Positions 33,169-45,470 of a DNA stretch of 64,000 nucleotides are shown piece after piece. Every line of letters starts with the position of its first letter. Position 1 is the stretch's first letter. A program made the position numbers and the translations under genes. This DNA comes from Sepioteuthis lessoniana (taxonomy: Eukaryota > Mollusca > Cephalopoda > Myopsida > Loliginidae): assembly GCA_963585895.1 (NCBI GenBank), contig OY757911.1, positions 96,173,686 through 96,237,685 on the forward strand, written 5' to 3'. The notes under the pieces were generated by a model that was not told the origin of the DNA, did no database searches, and saw nothing but the letters and a program-made list of their open reading frames with translations.

Positions 33169-35460
33169 ACCTTTATACATAATATGGGTATTATTTAGGA
33201 GCCTTTATAATCTGATATTATAAAATTATTGTGATATTTTTAACTGTTCCTTAGGAAAATCAAGCTTCTCGGAGAAAACAGAAATGACAAAATCAAACAA
33301 TTCCGGACAGTAAACAGTTTAAGTTTATTAACTCCCTGAAATGAAAATTAATTGTAATTCACATTTGTTATCACTTATTGGCCTTAAAAACGAAGGTTTG
33401 AGGAGTATCAAGCGACCAGCACTCGAATTCTTTAAAAGGTCTAAATTCATCAAACGATACAATATATAGGCCATTACGTAAGATTCAAAACAAGTTTGAT
33501 CGCTAAAAGAAAACTATTTAATTCATTGAATTATGGTTTAAAGTGTAATATTGCTACACCTATACTATATATGTACCGAGGCTGCAGAACTATCAATGTA
33601 GCAATGTTTCACCATGACTTAATTTTGTGTAATCACAAACCCCAAAGGAAGGAGTAGCGTTAATAGCAAAGCCGATGAATGCATTTAGGATGGTCAGGAA
33701 CGGACTGATCAGTTGGTGAGGGCTGTTCAGAGAGTGGAGAATTAAACACACCAAAATACAATTTAGCTCTTAATCTCATTACCTTCCTCTGTTTTCTTTT
33801 TCTATTCGTTTGAGTAATTTGGGCCGTGTGCCATTCAAGCCTTGATCACCACCTACTTTCCTTGCTGTGGTATTGTCGAAGTTTTTCTGAAAGATAAACG
33901 AGTTTACGATTCCTTCCTAGCTGAAAAGTATCTTCCTTGTGAGGTAAAACTGATATCGATTTAAGGAATCTTACTATCGAGATATAGATGGCAGACGAAA
34001 AATAGGGCGCAGGTCAATTTTCACCTCTTTCTGTATCTAACAGCTAAGAGCTAACTCTTCCTCGACCGCTACTGTTCTAGACAACCCCCAATTGTTTTAT
34101 ATCATCGACTAAAACTGTTCAACTTGTCTTTTTTGTGACTTACAAAATTGGACTGTTGGAGAGACTCGAACACAGCCAGGCAGCCAAGTTCAACAGCCAA
34201 CTTAAACTCCAATACTTTATCCACCTCTGGACTCTACCTTTTAAAATATAGGACTAAGCATTCCGTAGGTGTGAATGAAAACCTATCCCTCATGCACTGA
34301 TCTCAGAACAAAACTATTTTACAAACTATCCTTAATGTTTGCACTCTGTAATCGCGGCGAAGACTTCAGTTTATTGAGACCATTAAAAAAAAGCCTTTCA
34401 TCCGCATCAAGGAATCTTTCTCTAACAATGTTATCATTTTTGAAACTCTGTTGACATGTCTAACTTGTTTAGGTATCCGTTTGATACTGCTATACACACA
34501 TCCACGTTCATGTCTATACCATACACCTATGCTCACTCACCCATTAAAATACGCTCGCAGCTATATGCATATAAATATATTTATTTATATATACAACGAA
34601 TGTAATCATATATACTCATAGATAGATGCCTGCTCCTACAAGCATATCTGTAATTGAACCTTAATATGTGCATACAACGACAGAAACTCTCACTCTCACA
34701 TGAAGCTAAAATTTACTAATATCAATGTACCCAAAAACGTGCTGAAAGACTGGTGCTTGAGTTCTAAATTCTTGACTCGAGTATATTTACCTTTTTAGTC
34801 AAGGCTATCAACAGACGTAAATCTCAAGATCGAAATTTCATTATTAATCTATTCATGCATCTATTATTCAAATGCGAATTCGATATTTTCCACTTCTAAA
34901 GTCATAAAAAACCTGATGAATATTCTTATATAAAAGCCTGCGAAGAAGACTTATGTAAACATGATGAAGAGAGTTCGTTCAGTCAGAAAATAGGAGGATC
35001 AGAGTTATATGACTATTTAGATACATTTAATTTCGATTTCATTATTTCTATTCGTTCATGACTAAGGCATATGATACTTTTCATATCAACACAGGAATGG
35101 AAAATACACATCCGTACGACAATGTTCAGTTTCGGATTTTTTTGTGATGATCATTATGGCGCTGTGGCTCGTATTGATATTTTTTCTTTCGCAAATCTTA
35201 GAATTAGGATTAGAACATAGATCTTAGCCTTACTATAGGAAGTGCATGGAAAAGTATTAGAAAATGAGGATAAGATATTTAGGGAAAAATCACGAAAGAA
35301 ATGGCGCCATTTATCTCCATATAGTTCCCAAAGTAATGATGATAAGATTAGTAATGATTTTTTCGATGCAATGGGATTTCATTTTTATATGTTTTCTACA
35401 CGATCTAAACAAATGTTAAAGTGGCCACATTAACATTTCAGACTTGTTTATTTGCACAAG

Positions 35461-35495
<35 letters not shown>
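33169..35495. other. Unassigned stretch
   Basis: No gene found. On the minus strand near 34140-34240 a tRNA-like unit can be read ('tggataaagtattgg' and 'tgtgttcgagtctc'), perhaps a SINE head. A 63-codon plus-strand frame at 35242-35433 ('KVLENEDKIFREKSRKKW') has no family I know. (TA)n at 35467-35495. Confidence 0.45.
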
Positions 35496-35497
<2 letters not shown>

Positions 35498-36040
35498 ATC
35501 GTTGTCATCATCATCAGGTCGTGCAAATAATACGCACTACCCTGAATCTCTCATGCTATCCGTCTCTATAATCCGTCATTCCTGGCAGCTCCTCTAGATT
35601 ACACCGTGAATATGTATGTAAATCCTTGATTGTCAGCGTACACTGGTGCATCCATTTGCAAGAGTCCATGAGAAAATCTCGCTCATGAGTCTGTCCTTGT
35701 TTCACCAGCAATGCCCAGCATATGTTGCTAGTCTTACTTTGGATTCTTTGATAGAAAGGCGGTAAGTGGTCACAAAAATGCTGTTTTAAGGATTGCTGTT
35801 TACAAGATTTATTCAAAACATTCTTGTATAGTCACTACCTCATTTTTTTTTCTCCGTGTATTTCGCTAGATTTCAGGTGGTGCATTCATACAGTAGTACC
35901 AACAGAGCCACATCTTCGAAGAAATCTCGATTTATCTTATGAGAGGGGAAAGATTTTCTATTTGATTTACCATAGCATTTAACGCTTTCCCTATACTTAT
36001 GTTTACATAGCTTTCTGTTGATGAGAAATTACCATAGAGC
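35496..36040 (-). mobile_element. Diverged LINE family 1 relative, copy H
   Basis: Minus-strand translation reads 'NKSCKQQSLKQHFCDHLPPF', then 'CNLEELPGMTDYRDG', matching the conserved C-terminal region ('NKSWQQHPTRHQLYGHLPPI'). Upstream, in other frames, 'IGKALNAMVNQIENLSP' fits the segment before 'WKSDLTDK'. The tail is (ATG)n-like at 35500-35515. Clearly older than copies A-F and full of breaks. Confidence 0.7.
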
Positions 36041-36339
36041 ATTTAGAATTTAGTTCAATAAATATTTCCCCTTTTTTCAGTGGGACTATCATTTTTTGAA
36101 AGTACATGATTGTAAAATATTTTCAGAAAAATAGAAAATTCAAAGAAGTTATCTTACCTACAATTGTCTTCTGACTATACGCTTGTTCATCTTTTAAGAC
36201 TAGACACCAAAATAAAGAAATAATATTTAATATTGATAATATGTCATAACCAGACAAAGAAACAACAGCGCTTAGTGTCTTATTTTCTCACCGATGTGAC
36301 CGTCAGATTCAAGAATAGGCTTGAATCATACACGAAGTG

Positions 36340-36621
36340 CCATTGAATAACACTCCGGCGAAGGAATTAACGGTTGCCACTCGCATAATGCAAAGCTCTT
36401 CGAATTAATTGAGAATTTTGGTATCCGGTAAGGCAAAATGAAAATTAACTAAAGCTACTACATAATGCCTTATAATTCCCGAGATGACGTATGTTACCTG
36501 CTAGCTGAACGGTATCATGTTTAATGTGAAGTTGAGCGGGTTTCGATCCCACCTTCAAGCGTCCTATGAGTTTAGCCACACTATAGAGTTGTGATACAAC
36601 GAAAGAGTTTGTATGTGGATG

Positions 36622-36624
<3 letters not shown>
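36340..36624 (+). mobile_element. tRNA-related SINE, family S3
   Basis: Second S3 copy: 'ggcgaaggaattaacggttg', 'gcaaagctcttcgaatt', box B-like 'gggtttcgatccc' and 'gagtttagccacactataga', followed by (TA)n. Diverged from the 16.1-kb copy. Confidence 0.65.

Positions 36625-36659
<35 letters not shown>
36624..36659. repeat. (TA)n microsatellite
   Basis: About 17 TA units between S3 and LINE copy I. Confidence 0.95.
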
Positions 36660-36660
<1 letters not shown>

Positions 36661-36664
36661 CAAC

Positions 36665-37655
36665 CATTAGCAGGTCACTCTGACAGCACGGAATATCCGT
36701 AATCTATCTCTCAATCTCTCTCTTTCTCTTTCTCTCTCACCATTCTTTATCATTCCTCACTTCAAGCAGGACTTGTAGACTTTATCTTGTGTGCATACAG
36801 TGCTGATGTAAGTAGTTGCAGGTCGACAACCACTAGTACGTCTATGTGCAGGTGTCCATAAGAGAATATCGCTATTAAGTTTTACTAGCACTGCCCTGCA
36901 TATCTTGTTCGTCTTCTTTAAATGATTTATGCGATACGGGTTAAGTAGCTGCTGTTTTTTGTTTTACTTTTTGTGTTGCTTCCGGGATTTGTTCAGAAGA
37001 GCAAGAAGAATTTTTGTGCTATTACCATCAAGCCTTTTCCCTGTTCTTGTTTTTAATGTCAATGTGGTGTATCCATATAGTAATATGGACAGCAACAACT
37101 TGGAGGAAGTCCTGTTTTATTATATTACAGAGATCAGACTTTCACGTGATCGAGTCAATACTTTGAATACTGGTTCTATAAGCTAAATTTATTTTTTTCA
37201 TCTTTGCCTATTAGTGTATTCATGTCTCCACCGATGATTAATACTTTATGTTTCGAAATATGTCGAAGAAGGGAAGATAACCAATCAAACAAAATGATGA
37301 TAGATGTTTCATCACTGGAGTTGGTGGTACTGTCGCTAAAGTGTTACCATTACATGTAGCACACAATACTTCATGGTGTTTGTTTTCTCTAGGCTGTTTT
37401 GTGATTTTAAGAGAAGAATATTTAGTAAGTATTTCTATAACTCCAATGGCGGCATTGATGGATTATCTCTATGTAGAAGCCGAGACAAATATTCACCCAT
37501 TACCAGTTTCATGATATTTCAAGTCTTGTTAAATATTGTAATATCTATGTTCTTGCACGCATATAATACCTACATTTTGATCGGCATGTTTATGCTGTAA
37601 GCTAGTATAGATGATTTTTTTGCGCTTAAAGTCTAACTGTTCAATATTGTTATGT
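36665..37655 (-). mobile_element. Diverged LINE copy I: APE endonuclease joined to ORF end
   Basis: On the minus strand, 37640-37190 reads as an APE-type endonuclease: 'VGIICVQEHRYYN' with the 'QEHR' motif at 37538-37560, then 'QDLKYHETGNG', 'INAAIG', and in a shifted frame 'LLRHISKHKVLIIGGDMNT' with GGDMN at 37218-37232. At about 37185 the sequence jumps to the C-terminal region ('SILLYGYTTLTL', 'GKRLDGNSTKILLALLNKS', 'NSDILLWTPAHRRTSGCRP'), running to about 36665. The whole reverse-transcriptase core (about 500 codons in the family) is missing between. This copy is the evidence that family 1 has an APE endonuclease. Inactive. Confidence 0.75.
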
Positions 37656-38243
37656 TGATATTTATACAAATACCCACGTAAAGGGTGATGCGATTTGATT
37701 GTGCGGTTTGAATTAAAGTTATTTTACTATTTCGCTAGCTGTTTTAATGTTCTCATCAATAGATGCCACCCTTACTAATAAGTAGAAGTAGTTTACTTAC
37801 TTCTGCTCGGGACCTGGTGAAGCTCACAGTTGACCCAACTTTGGAATCATACATTTTGCTTCACAAACACACTCAAACACACACATTCACTAATATTTAT
37901 ATAAGTAAGAACTGAAAATTTTATATACAAAATAAGAAAGAAATTACTTTATTTGTAATATTTTCTTGAATCATATTGGAAAAGTTGAACAAGAAAAAAT
38001 ATATATCAATTTTGTTGAATAACGGAATGACAACTGGAATACCCAGTAAGTTTTATCGATATTTGGTTGGGCTAAGAAGTTATCTGCTATTTCTTTTTAT
38101 ACACACACGCACAAAAGAATAGCAGTCATAGTTTGAGGAAATTACTCAAATGACTTGAATTCAAATCTTGGTCAAATCTGTTTGTACTTCAAAAAACTTT
38201 AAACCATGAGAAAGGTATGAAGCAAAATATTCTCTCTCTAGCT
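37656..38243. other. AT-rich stretch, unassigned
   Basis: Nothing recognised; short CA-rich patch near 37865-37890. Confidence 0.6.
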
Positions 38244-38253
38244 AGGGGTAAAT

Positions 38254-38900
38254 CATCATCAGCATCATCATCATCATCATGTTGTGCTGGTAGCATAGAT
38301 ATCCCTGACCCTCTCTCGCCACTTTTTCCTTCATCGCCCCAGGTAGATCTTCAGGACAACATCCTGTATCCTCACATAGTTGCTGAATGTATGTTCGTGC
38401 TGGTCGTCCTGCTTTTGCACGGCCATGTGTGGGGATCCATAAGAGTACATCACTTATGAGTTCATCCCTGCTTCTCCAGCAGTGTCCTGCATGTCTGGTT
38501 CGTCTAACTTGAATAGTTTTCGTGATAGGAGGCAGGTGGCCGTACAGTTGGTGTCTGGTGGGGTGTTGCAGACAGGACTTGTTCAAGATTGCTCGCAACA
38601 TTCTTGTGTAATTGCCGTCGAGCTTCTTCTCCAGCCGTTTTGTTAGAGTCCATGTAGTGCATCCATATAACTGTATCGATGTGACCGCTGCCTGGAAGAA
38701 ACTGCGTTTCATTTTATCGGTTAGGTCTCATTTCCATATAATCGATAGCCTATTGATAGCTGTCCGTGCTTTCGTTAACCTTGTGTCGATGTCCTTTTCG
38801 GTTGATGCGATGCTGCTTAAAGTAAGTGAATTTGTCTACTAGTTTAAGAGGGGTTCCGTATAGAGTGGAGATGTCCCCCGTTTGATTACAGCACATATAA
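38254..38900 (-). mobile_element. LINE family 1 copy D with 10-bp target duplication
   Basis: Minus-strand frame of about 156 codons with 'MKRSFFQAAVTSIQLYGCTT' and 'RRTRHAGHCWRSRDELISDV', and upstream sequence to about 38900. 'aggggtaaat' occurs at 38244-38253 and again at 38901-38910, so the limits are exact and the 5' truncation happened at insertion. Near the end 'ENDREEW'-type codons are shortened ('AMKEKVAREG') by a small deletion that shifts the frame. Tail (CAT)n on the plus strand. Holds no catalytic domain. Confidence 0.92.
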
Positions 38901-38910
38901 AGGGGTAAAT

Positions 38911-39795
38911 AGTAGAGGATAATGGAAACCTTAAAGTTAGTATCGAAACGTGTCTAAAGGGAAAAACGCTGAATGAAACAAGGAGTACTCCACTTTAAAC
39001 TTACCTTGTGTCAGACACTGTTCTAAGTAAAGGGTTTGAGTAAATACATACTCACACTGATATACCCCTACACATATTTTTTTCGTTGTATGTATATATA
39101 CATCTTCAAAGTTCATTAATCAGAGTGATATTTTTTCTAATACTTTATGAATAAAATAACCTTCAAATTGAATGCTACGACTCAATACATCGTCTTCCAT
39201 TGCAAGATATGAAAAATAGTGCTAATGGCATATCACTTAGCATACTGTAGGAAAGCAAATCGCATAACGTTTTTTCTTCATGTTTTCTTAGCTTAGGAAT
39301 CATGTAAACAGGAATTTCAAAAAATATCGCTCAATAGATAAAATAGAAAAAAATAATATGTTGCCTTCATTAATGTATTGAGCTCATTCTGTATTTTCTT
39401 AGTATTTCCTTATTCTATTTGACACTTCGACATTTTCTCTGTGCAACCTCAAAATTTTCAATCTGAAGAAAAATCCATCATATTTAACATTTTAAAGACA
39501 AAATAGAAATTTTCATATTAAATAAGATAGAACGTTCATAACACGCTCGAAAAGTATTTCGAAATTTCCTTTTTTTTAAATTTTTAAAATTACCAACAAT
39601 TTTCTCAGTATATTCGTGATTTCTTTATAAACTCCAATTTCTATAGTGCTTGTTTTTTTAGGGGAGAAGGCGAGAAGTAGAGTTATGTTTTTTTAATTGA
39701 GTTCGACAGACGAAGGAATAACTCCTGTATTCGTTTCTTAATACCTATTTAAGTTATAACGATTTACGTAACCCCGTAGAAGCTGTAATAATAAT
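38911..39795. other. AT-rich stretch, unassigned
   Basis: No gene or known repeat. It ends with (AAT)n at 39788-39810. Confidence 0.6.
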
Positions 39796-39799
39796 AATA

Positions 39800-41230
39800 A
39801 TAATAATAGGATATGATGATGATCGAAAATATGGAATATTGGAAAGTAAAATTAGCTGCAAGAGGTCAAACACTAGTGGAGGTGAAACTTCAAAATGGTA
39901 AAACCATGAAGCTGATGTCTCGTCAGTGCTTTTCGTTATATTATGTTTCCTCTCAATTACATACTGACGAAATGCACAGAGGCTACATATTTACAAAATC
40001 ACCCGAAAAGATAAACTCGCTTGAAAATATATGAATGGTATTAAGATACCGAGAAAAAATGCAAAATAACTAGATACCATAATACAAGCAATAAAAATAT
40101 ACTGCCAGAATAAAAGAATGAAATTTTGCGTTGAAAAATGTGCCGCTCTGATTGTGAAAAGTAGAAAAAAATTGTAGTGAAAGGAAAGACACTTCCAAAT
40201 CAAGAAAGAGTCAGAACAGTTCAAGAAAAAGATCAAGTACTTTGGAATACTTGAAGTGAGCACAAATAAATAAATATGAAAGAAAAAGTCAGGAAATTAT
40301 TCTTCTCGTACCTAAGCGCTGCAGCAAAATTCTCTTCAAAAAAATAAAAACCCGGGAAGACATCATAGGAATACTCAAGACAACTACTATAATGAGCAAA
40401 TGGACACAGACAAATGGAAAAAAGTAAAAAAAAAAAAAAAACTAATAACGATGCCCAGGGCTCTAAACCTGAAAAAGAACCTCGACAGATCAAGTGTCAA
40501 AACAAGAAGGCATCGAGGAATGCATAAATGTAATAATTCTAGGACACGAGGCATGCACTAAAAGAAGCAAAGAAAGACTAATTGGAGCAGCTAGTACCAG
40601 CAATGACAACATAAGGACAAACAAAACACCAAGAAAAACTAGAAAACAATAATGGGGAAAAAAACTTCATGGATAACCAAACCGGCGAGATGAGGCAAAA
40701 GATGACCTGGACATGGATAAGAACGGGAAACATCAAAAAAGTAACTAAATCTCTGCTATAAGGACTAATTAGATCGAGGTGAAAGTTGGTAATACGCAAA
40801 AAATTGCAAGAATAGGTTATATGGAGGTATAATGAGACAGTTAATCATATAATACGCGAATACCGCTAACAAACACAGAAGAAATAAAAGACAAGGCATG
40901 ACTGAGAGGAAAAGGTTATCCACTGGAAACTGTACAAGAGATTAAATTTCGACCATACTACTAAATGGCATGAGCATAAACCTTAATCCGTTTTAGAAAA
41001 TAAGATTACTAAATTTTGCTTGGACTTTGAGATTCAAATTAATCATCTAATCCAGGCCAGAAGGTCAAACCTAGTTAAAGTTAACGGGAAGAAAAAAAAC
41101 TTGTCCTCCAGTGGATTTTGTTGTTCAGGCTGACGACTGAAAGAAAGTGAAAGAAAACGAAAAGATAGTATTACGAGCGTCTGGATACTCTCGTTAGAAA
41201 GCAATGAGAACGACATCTAAGAATAATCAA
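39800..41230 (+). mobile_element. Decayed R2-like LINE fragment, plus strand
   Basis: Frame-shifting plus-strand reading aligns with the 7.1-9.7 kb element: 'MENMEYWKVKLAARGQTLVE' (39815), 'YMNGIKIPRKNAK' (about 40030, where YMDD reads YMNG), 'NKRMKFCVEKCAALIVKSRK' (about 40110), 'YFGILEVST' (about 40240), then 'LYKRLNFDHTTKWHEHKP' (about 40930) and 'DFEIQINHLIQARRSNLVKV' (about 41025-41085), the nuclease-like block with Pro-Asp replaced by Ser-Asn. The 5' third is missing. Thoroughly inactivated. Confidence 0.7.
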
Positions 41231-41651
41231 TTTATATTTTTATACCCGAGTCGTCGTTCGAATTTCGGTCAATGTACAAGCCAACACACGAGAAGTAAAA
41301 AACAACCAAGAATGAAGTCAAATGCACTCCCTTTTATTATAGTACTGATAAAAAAATAAAGAAACAAATGTATATAGAAAAGAAATACAATGAAACGGAT
41401 GTGCAGTGAGATGCTTCACTCCGACCGAGTTGAAAAATATTCTATCAAAATATGAACAATTCAAATGGGGAAGCTTCTGTTTTGGTATGTTTAAAAATTA
41501 AAGCTTTCAATGTCTTACATCTTTTCTTTGCGTGTATGGATGTGATTGTAAACTAAATAGGGGTGTTATATAATGAAATCAACAAATATGGTCTGCTCAC
41601 AAGATCATAAAGTTTTTACTTATCTGATTGTAGAAATATGTTTCTCTGTTT

Positions 41652-41685
<34 letters not shown>

Positions 41686-41950
41686 CTATCTATCCTTTTC
41701 TCTCTTTTTTCGGTCTTTCTTTAAACCGTAAAGTTTCTTTGATGATTTAGGCCTGTGCCTCTCTGGTTAAAACTTTCTTTCTTTCTTCTTCTTTACCTCC
41801 TCCTTTCTTTATATTTTCTACATAATTTCTTGCGAGTCTTTCTTGACGATTTTCCTTCGAGAAATACTGAATGTAAGAGGAATAACACTTCTGATGAAAA
41901 ATTGTTTTTCCTTTGTGTGTTATCGTTATTCAACAATTAACTGATAAATG
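41231..41950. other. AT-rich stretch, unassigned
   Basis: No gene. CT/TCTA microsatellite at 41648-41694; a 61-codon frame at 41755-41940 is low-complexity. Confidence 0.55.
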
Positions 41951-43098
41951 GAAGGTCAATTTGTAGAGTTAACGTATTTAAGGATTATATTATTCGGGTC
42001 GTTTCGTGAATGAGTTGATACGATGTTGCCGGCCCACGAAATCCATTTTTCAAAATACGTCCTTCGCTCAGTAATTTTTCTGGTCACCTGAAAATTCTAA
42101 CCTTCTCTGTGATCTGATTCAAACTTCTCACGATTTCTTCTTTCGAGAAGACTGTTCCGTTCAGATTCTGTTTTCACTGTCAGTTAAGTAAAAAAAAGGG
42201 GCAAAGTTTCTTATATCTTTCTGACTCTTTTCGTAAGCACCCCACATGAGTTGGCTTGGGGTGCTAGCTTACATTATTCGCTAAATCACAGGCACATCTT
42301 TTCCCGAAGACGACTATCGGCCAACTGAAAATGCTAACTTGGTTCCACTTTCCCGCTGTTTCATCATCCGGGACTCTCAACCAATCTGTTTTCTTCTTTC
42401 CTGACCTTTGCACGCCTAGCAACAGACAAGTCACCAATCATACATTAGCCCTTGAAAGTTTAAGAAAGAAAACCGGTATCCAGCGTTCCCTTGTCCTCAC
42501 AAGATCTGTCTGTCGTATACCCGCTCGAGGTACACAGAGAGATATAGAAAGAGTATATGAGAGAGTGACTGAGAGTGAGAGAGAAACTTTACCTCTGAAG
42601 AGTCGGTGAACTTGTAGATTTCGCCTAAGTCTGGGGTCGAAATTCGTCACATCTTCACACCCAAAAGAAAAAAAAAATACTTTTTTTTCTTACAAACTCT
42701 TATTATATTAAAACCTAGGCAATGCGTCCCCAACCATATTCTTTATACCCTTAATATGCCTTTTTTTAAAATTGTATTCTTGCAGGGGTAATTTCCACCC
42801 TTGCAACCTCCTGTTTTTATTTTTCATTTTTTCTAAGAAGATCAATGGATTCTGATCCTTTAGTACTACTGTAGGCGACAAAGAAGATGTGATATACATC
42901 TCAAAATGCCGTACGATCTTTAGTAAGGCAAGGACTTCTTTTTCTATCGTGGAGTACGATCTCTGAAATTTATTAAGCTTTCTAAAAAAATAGCTAACGA
43001 GATGTTATTGATACTTCCCGTTCGATTGCATTATATAGCGCAAATTCCCACATCACTAGCATCTACAACTATTGAGAGATTGATTAATTGATTGATTG

Positions 43099-43168
<70 letters not shown>

Positions 43169-43232
43169 TACGTCTGAAGGGTCGGTGAAATTTTAGATTT
43201 CGCCTTAGTCTGGGGCCGAAATTCGTCTCAAT
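41951..43232 (-). mobile_element. Gypsy-type LTR retrotransposon fossil
   Basis: Minus-strand reading of 42708-43080 gives the RT/RNase H end of a Gypsy pol: 'VVDASDVGICA', a later block with 'LINF' and 'KKSLPY', and 'PLIFLEKMKNKNRRLQGWKL' to 'EYNFKKRHIKGIKNMVGDAL'. Only this piece of pol survives and it is broken in several places. Two same-direction copies of a ~75-bp sequence ('ttagatttcgcc.tagtctgg', 'gaaattcgtc') lie on either side (42580-42652 and 43160-43232), one after a GA-rich tract and one after pure (GA)n. They may be LTR or UTR parts. 41951-42580 is less AT-rich and probably belongs to the same fossil, but its limit is a guess. Old. Confidence 0.6.
43103..43167. repeat. (GA)n microsatellite
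   Basis: About 31 uninterrupted GA units, preceded by GATT units. Confidence 0.97.
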
Positions 43233-43234
43233 AG

Positions 43235-43560
43235 TCAAGTACTTAAATCTTGTCAGAGAGCCTAAAAACTATTGTACATTAAGGTGACGATGATACCAAT
43301 TGTTTTCTGAAAAATTCAAGGGTCTTGAAGTAATATCAAAGTTAGTGATCTCAAGAAAGATCAAGATTATGCAGACTACAGGATTGTTAAAATCGGCTAG
43401 AATACTCAGAAGAGTCTTGAACCAGGAAAAGACTTGCTGTCACTCGGAGAAAGACCACCAGCTCTCACTAGTGTGAAAAACTATGATACTAATGTGAGGA
43501 TGAGACGTATGAAATTCTCTGGGAGGAATACAAATGGATCACCCAATCCTACTTATATTA
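43235..43560 (+). mobile_element. R2-like LINE, C-terminal end fragment 1
   Basis: Plus-strand reading 'VKYLNLVREPKNY' and then 'KIMQTTGLLKSARILRRVLN' (43365-43425) and 'CCHSEKDHQLSLV' matches the end of the R2-like ORF after the nuclease block. It represents the last ~100 codons with several frame changes. Confidence 0.65.
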
Positions 43561-43584
43561 TCACATCTAGTTTTAATTAACAAA

Positions 43585-43880
43585 AAGAAAGGATCTGGCC
43601 ATCGAGTGGGTTTTGATGTAGCAGCGGATCACGGAGCGAAAATTAAGGAAAACAGTATATTGAATAAATATCTGGACCTTGCCCGAAAACTTAAAAGTTG
43701 TTGAATGTGACTGTTAGCAAACATATTTGAAATTCTAGTAACTCAAAAACCTGGAAAAGAAATTCAATGAATTCGAGATTAGAGTATAATTTAAACCACG
43801 CAGACCAAATCGTCATCAATATTGGCAAGAATTCTTAAAAATACTTATGTGACTTTATAACTAAAGACTGCTCAATATTA
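43585..43880 (+). mobile_element. R2-like LINE, nuclease-region fragment 2
   Basis: Plus-strand frame 'GSGHRVGFDVAADHGAKIKE' and 'NSILNKYLDLARKLKSC' (43605-43700) matches 'VFDSTVPADHRI' and 'KYLDLAREWKKLW' of the 7.1-9.7 kb copy. It codes for a region upstream of fragment 1 yet lies downstream of it, so the two come from separate copies or a rearranged one. Confidence 0.6.
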
Positions 43881-44131
43881 GTAAAGTTGGCCACAATGAT
43901 CGAGATTGACCCTTAGGCTCCCATTTCAATAGCTACTACACCATGGTATTGGGAAGGTCACTTGTCCATTCCCTGGATTGCTCCACTTGACTCTTGATCA
44001 TTACCTTATAATGCTGATTGCTAAGCAAAGCGGCATCAAGTACCAATTTTTGAGTCTTTGCTATGACTCGACCTGGGATTGAACCCTAGTCTTCCAGACC
44101 ATTGGTAATCACTCTTCTCATTAGACCAGCA
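43880..44131 (-). mobile_element. tRNA-derived SINE, family S1
   Basis: S1 body and minus-strand head: 'agtaaagttggcc', 'caatagctactacacc', 'acctgggattgaacccta' (box B on the minus strand), 'cattggtaatcactcttctc'. Followed by a short (TA)n. Confidence 0.85.
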
Positions 44132-44284
44132 TATATATATATATAAGAAGAAGAGAGTAGACACTGACAGAATGGCACTTAGTGACGATCAGTTTTTCGT
44201 CTATGTGATCATCAAATCAAATCTTGGTGATGACTCTGTCTTGGCTAACTTAACTTAGATGATATTAATTGATAGCAGTCTTCG

Positions 44285-44516
44285 TGGGGATAGCTCTGTT
44301 GGTGGGGCTTAGACAACGCTGACTGTATCCCTTAGGGAGTGATAAGAATTCCTCTAAAAAGAACTGAGTTTGGTGCATGACACTAATCTGCATCTGACAG
44401 TGAGGCTCAAGCTCTGAGATCTGGAGAGTGCAGAAAATTATTTCATTGCCATTACTTCTAGGTCCACTCTGACCTGAAGTGGAACTACTTGCTTGGGTCC
44501 CAACTATGGGTATAAA
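44285..44516 (+). mobile_element. SINE-like repeat, family S2
   Basis: 'ggtgcatgacactaatctgc', 'gacagtgaggctcaagctct', 'tttcattgccattacttc', 'taggtccactctgacctgaa'. Ends in an A-rich run ('gtttaaaaaaaaaaag') that could be its tail. Confidence 0.65.
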
Positions 44517-45298
44517 AGTTGTTTAAAAAAAAAAAGACTATTCGTATACGATAGAACTGAATGCAAATACACCAAGAGAAAGAACAGCACAAAAACTTAA
44601 ATTTAAACGTACTCTAAGCGTGATTCCGTACCCACTCACGTATTTAATAACCTGAGATAGGTTGACTCAATGGGATTCTCTTTAAAAATATCGATATCCT
44701 TCCAAAATATTTCCAAACTAATATATCTAATGTTAATTACCATGTCTTATGAAACTGAATATTATTTATGTTTAAATAAAATTACCATACTTAATATTTA
44801 ACAAGGGAATCCAACGTGTTAAAATGACTCAATTACGAAATAAATTAGAATAATTTATGTATTTAACACAGCCATGAGACCATACCTTTCCTAGAATACT
44901 TGTACTGATGGGTATTGATTTCTTTTAATAAGGTTTTACATTTTCCTCTAATCTTCCTACACTGATTTCTTGTGAACACCATAATGACTATCTATTCAAC
45001 TGGTTATGTTGCTTTTTTTATTTCTGCACTGCATTTGTATTTATCCAAATCCTCGGCGAGCAGAATGCAAAACAAGGTCAAATTTTAGGCAGATTTTAAC
45101 AGGATTGAGTTCATAGCTTTCCTTCGAGGCAGGCTGCCATACGAAGGCGAAAAGACAAGTCTGTTCCATAATTTACCCATAGCTTGAGGGGAAATAGTTT
45201 GATTCAGTCTTGTCTAGGAATTAAACTCAGCTCAGTGCGCCCATTTTCTACGACGATAACAACAAGTTGTTCTCCCATTCTCTCTGTTCAAATACCTA

Positions 45299-45361
<63 letters not shown>

Positions 45362-45414
45362 CATATATATATAATTACATTTATATACACTTATTACATT
45401 TATACACACTAATT

Positions 45415-45470
<56 letters not shown>

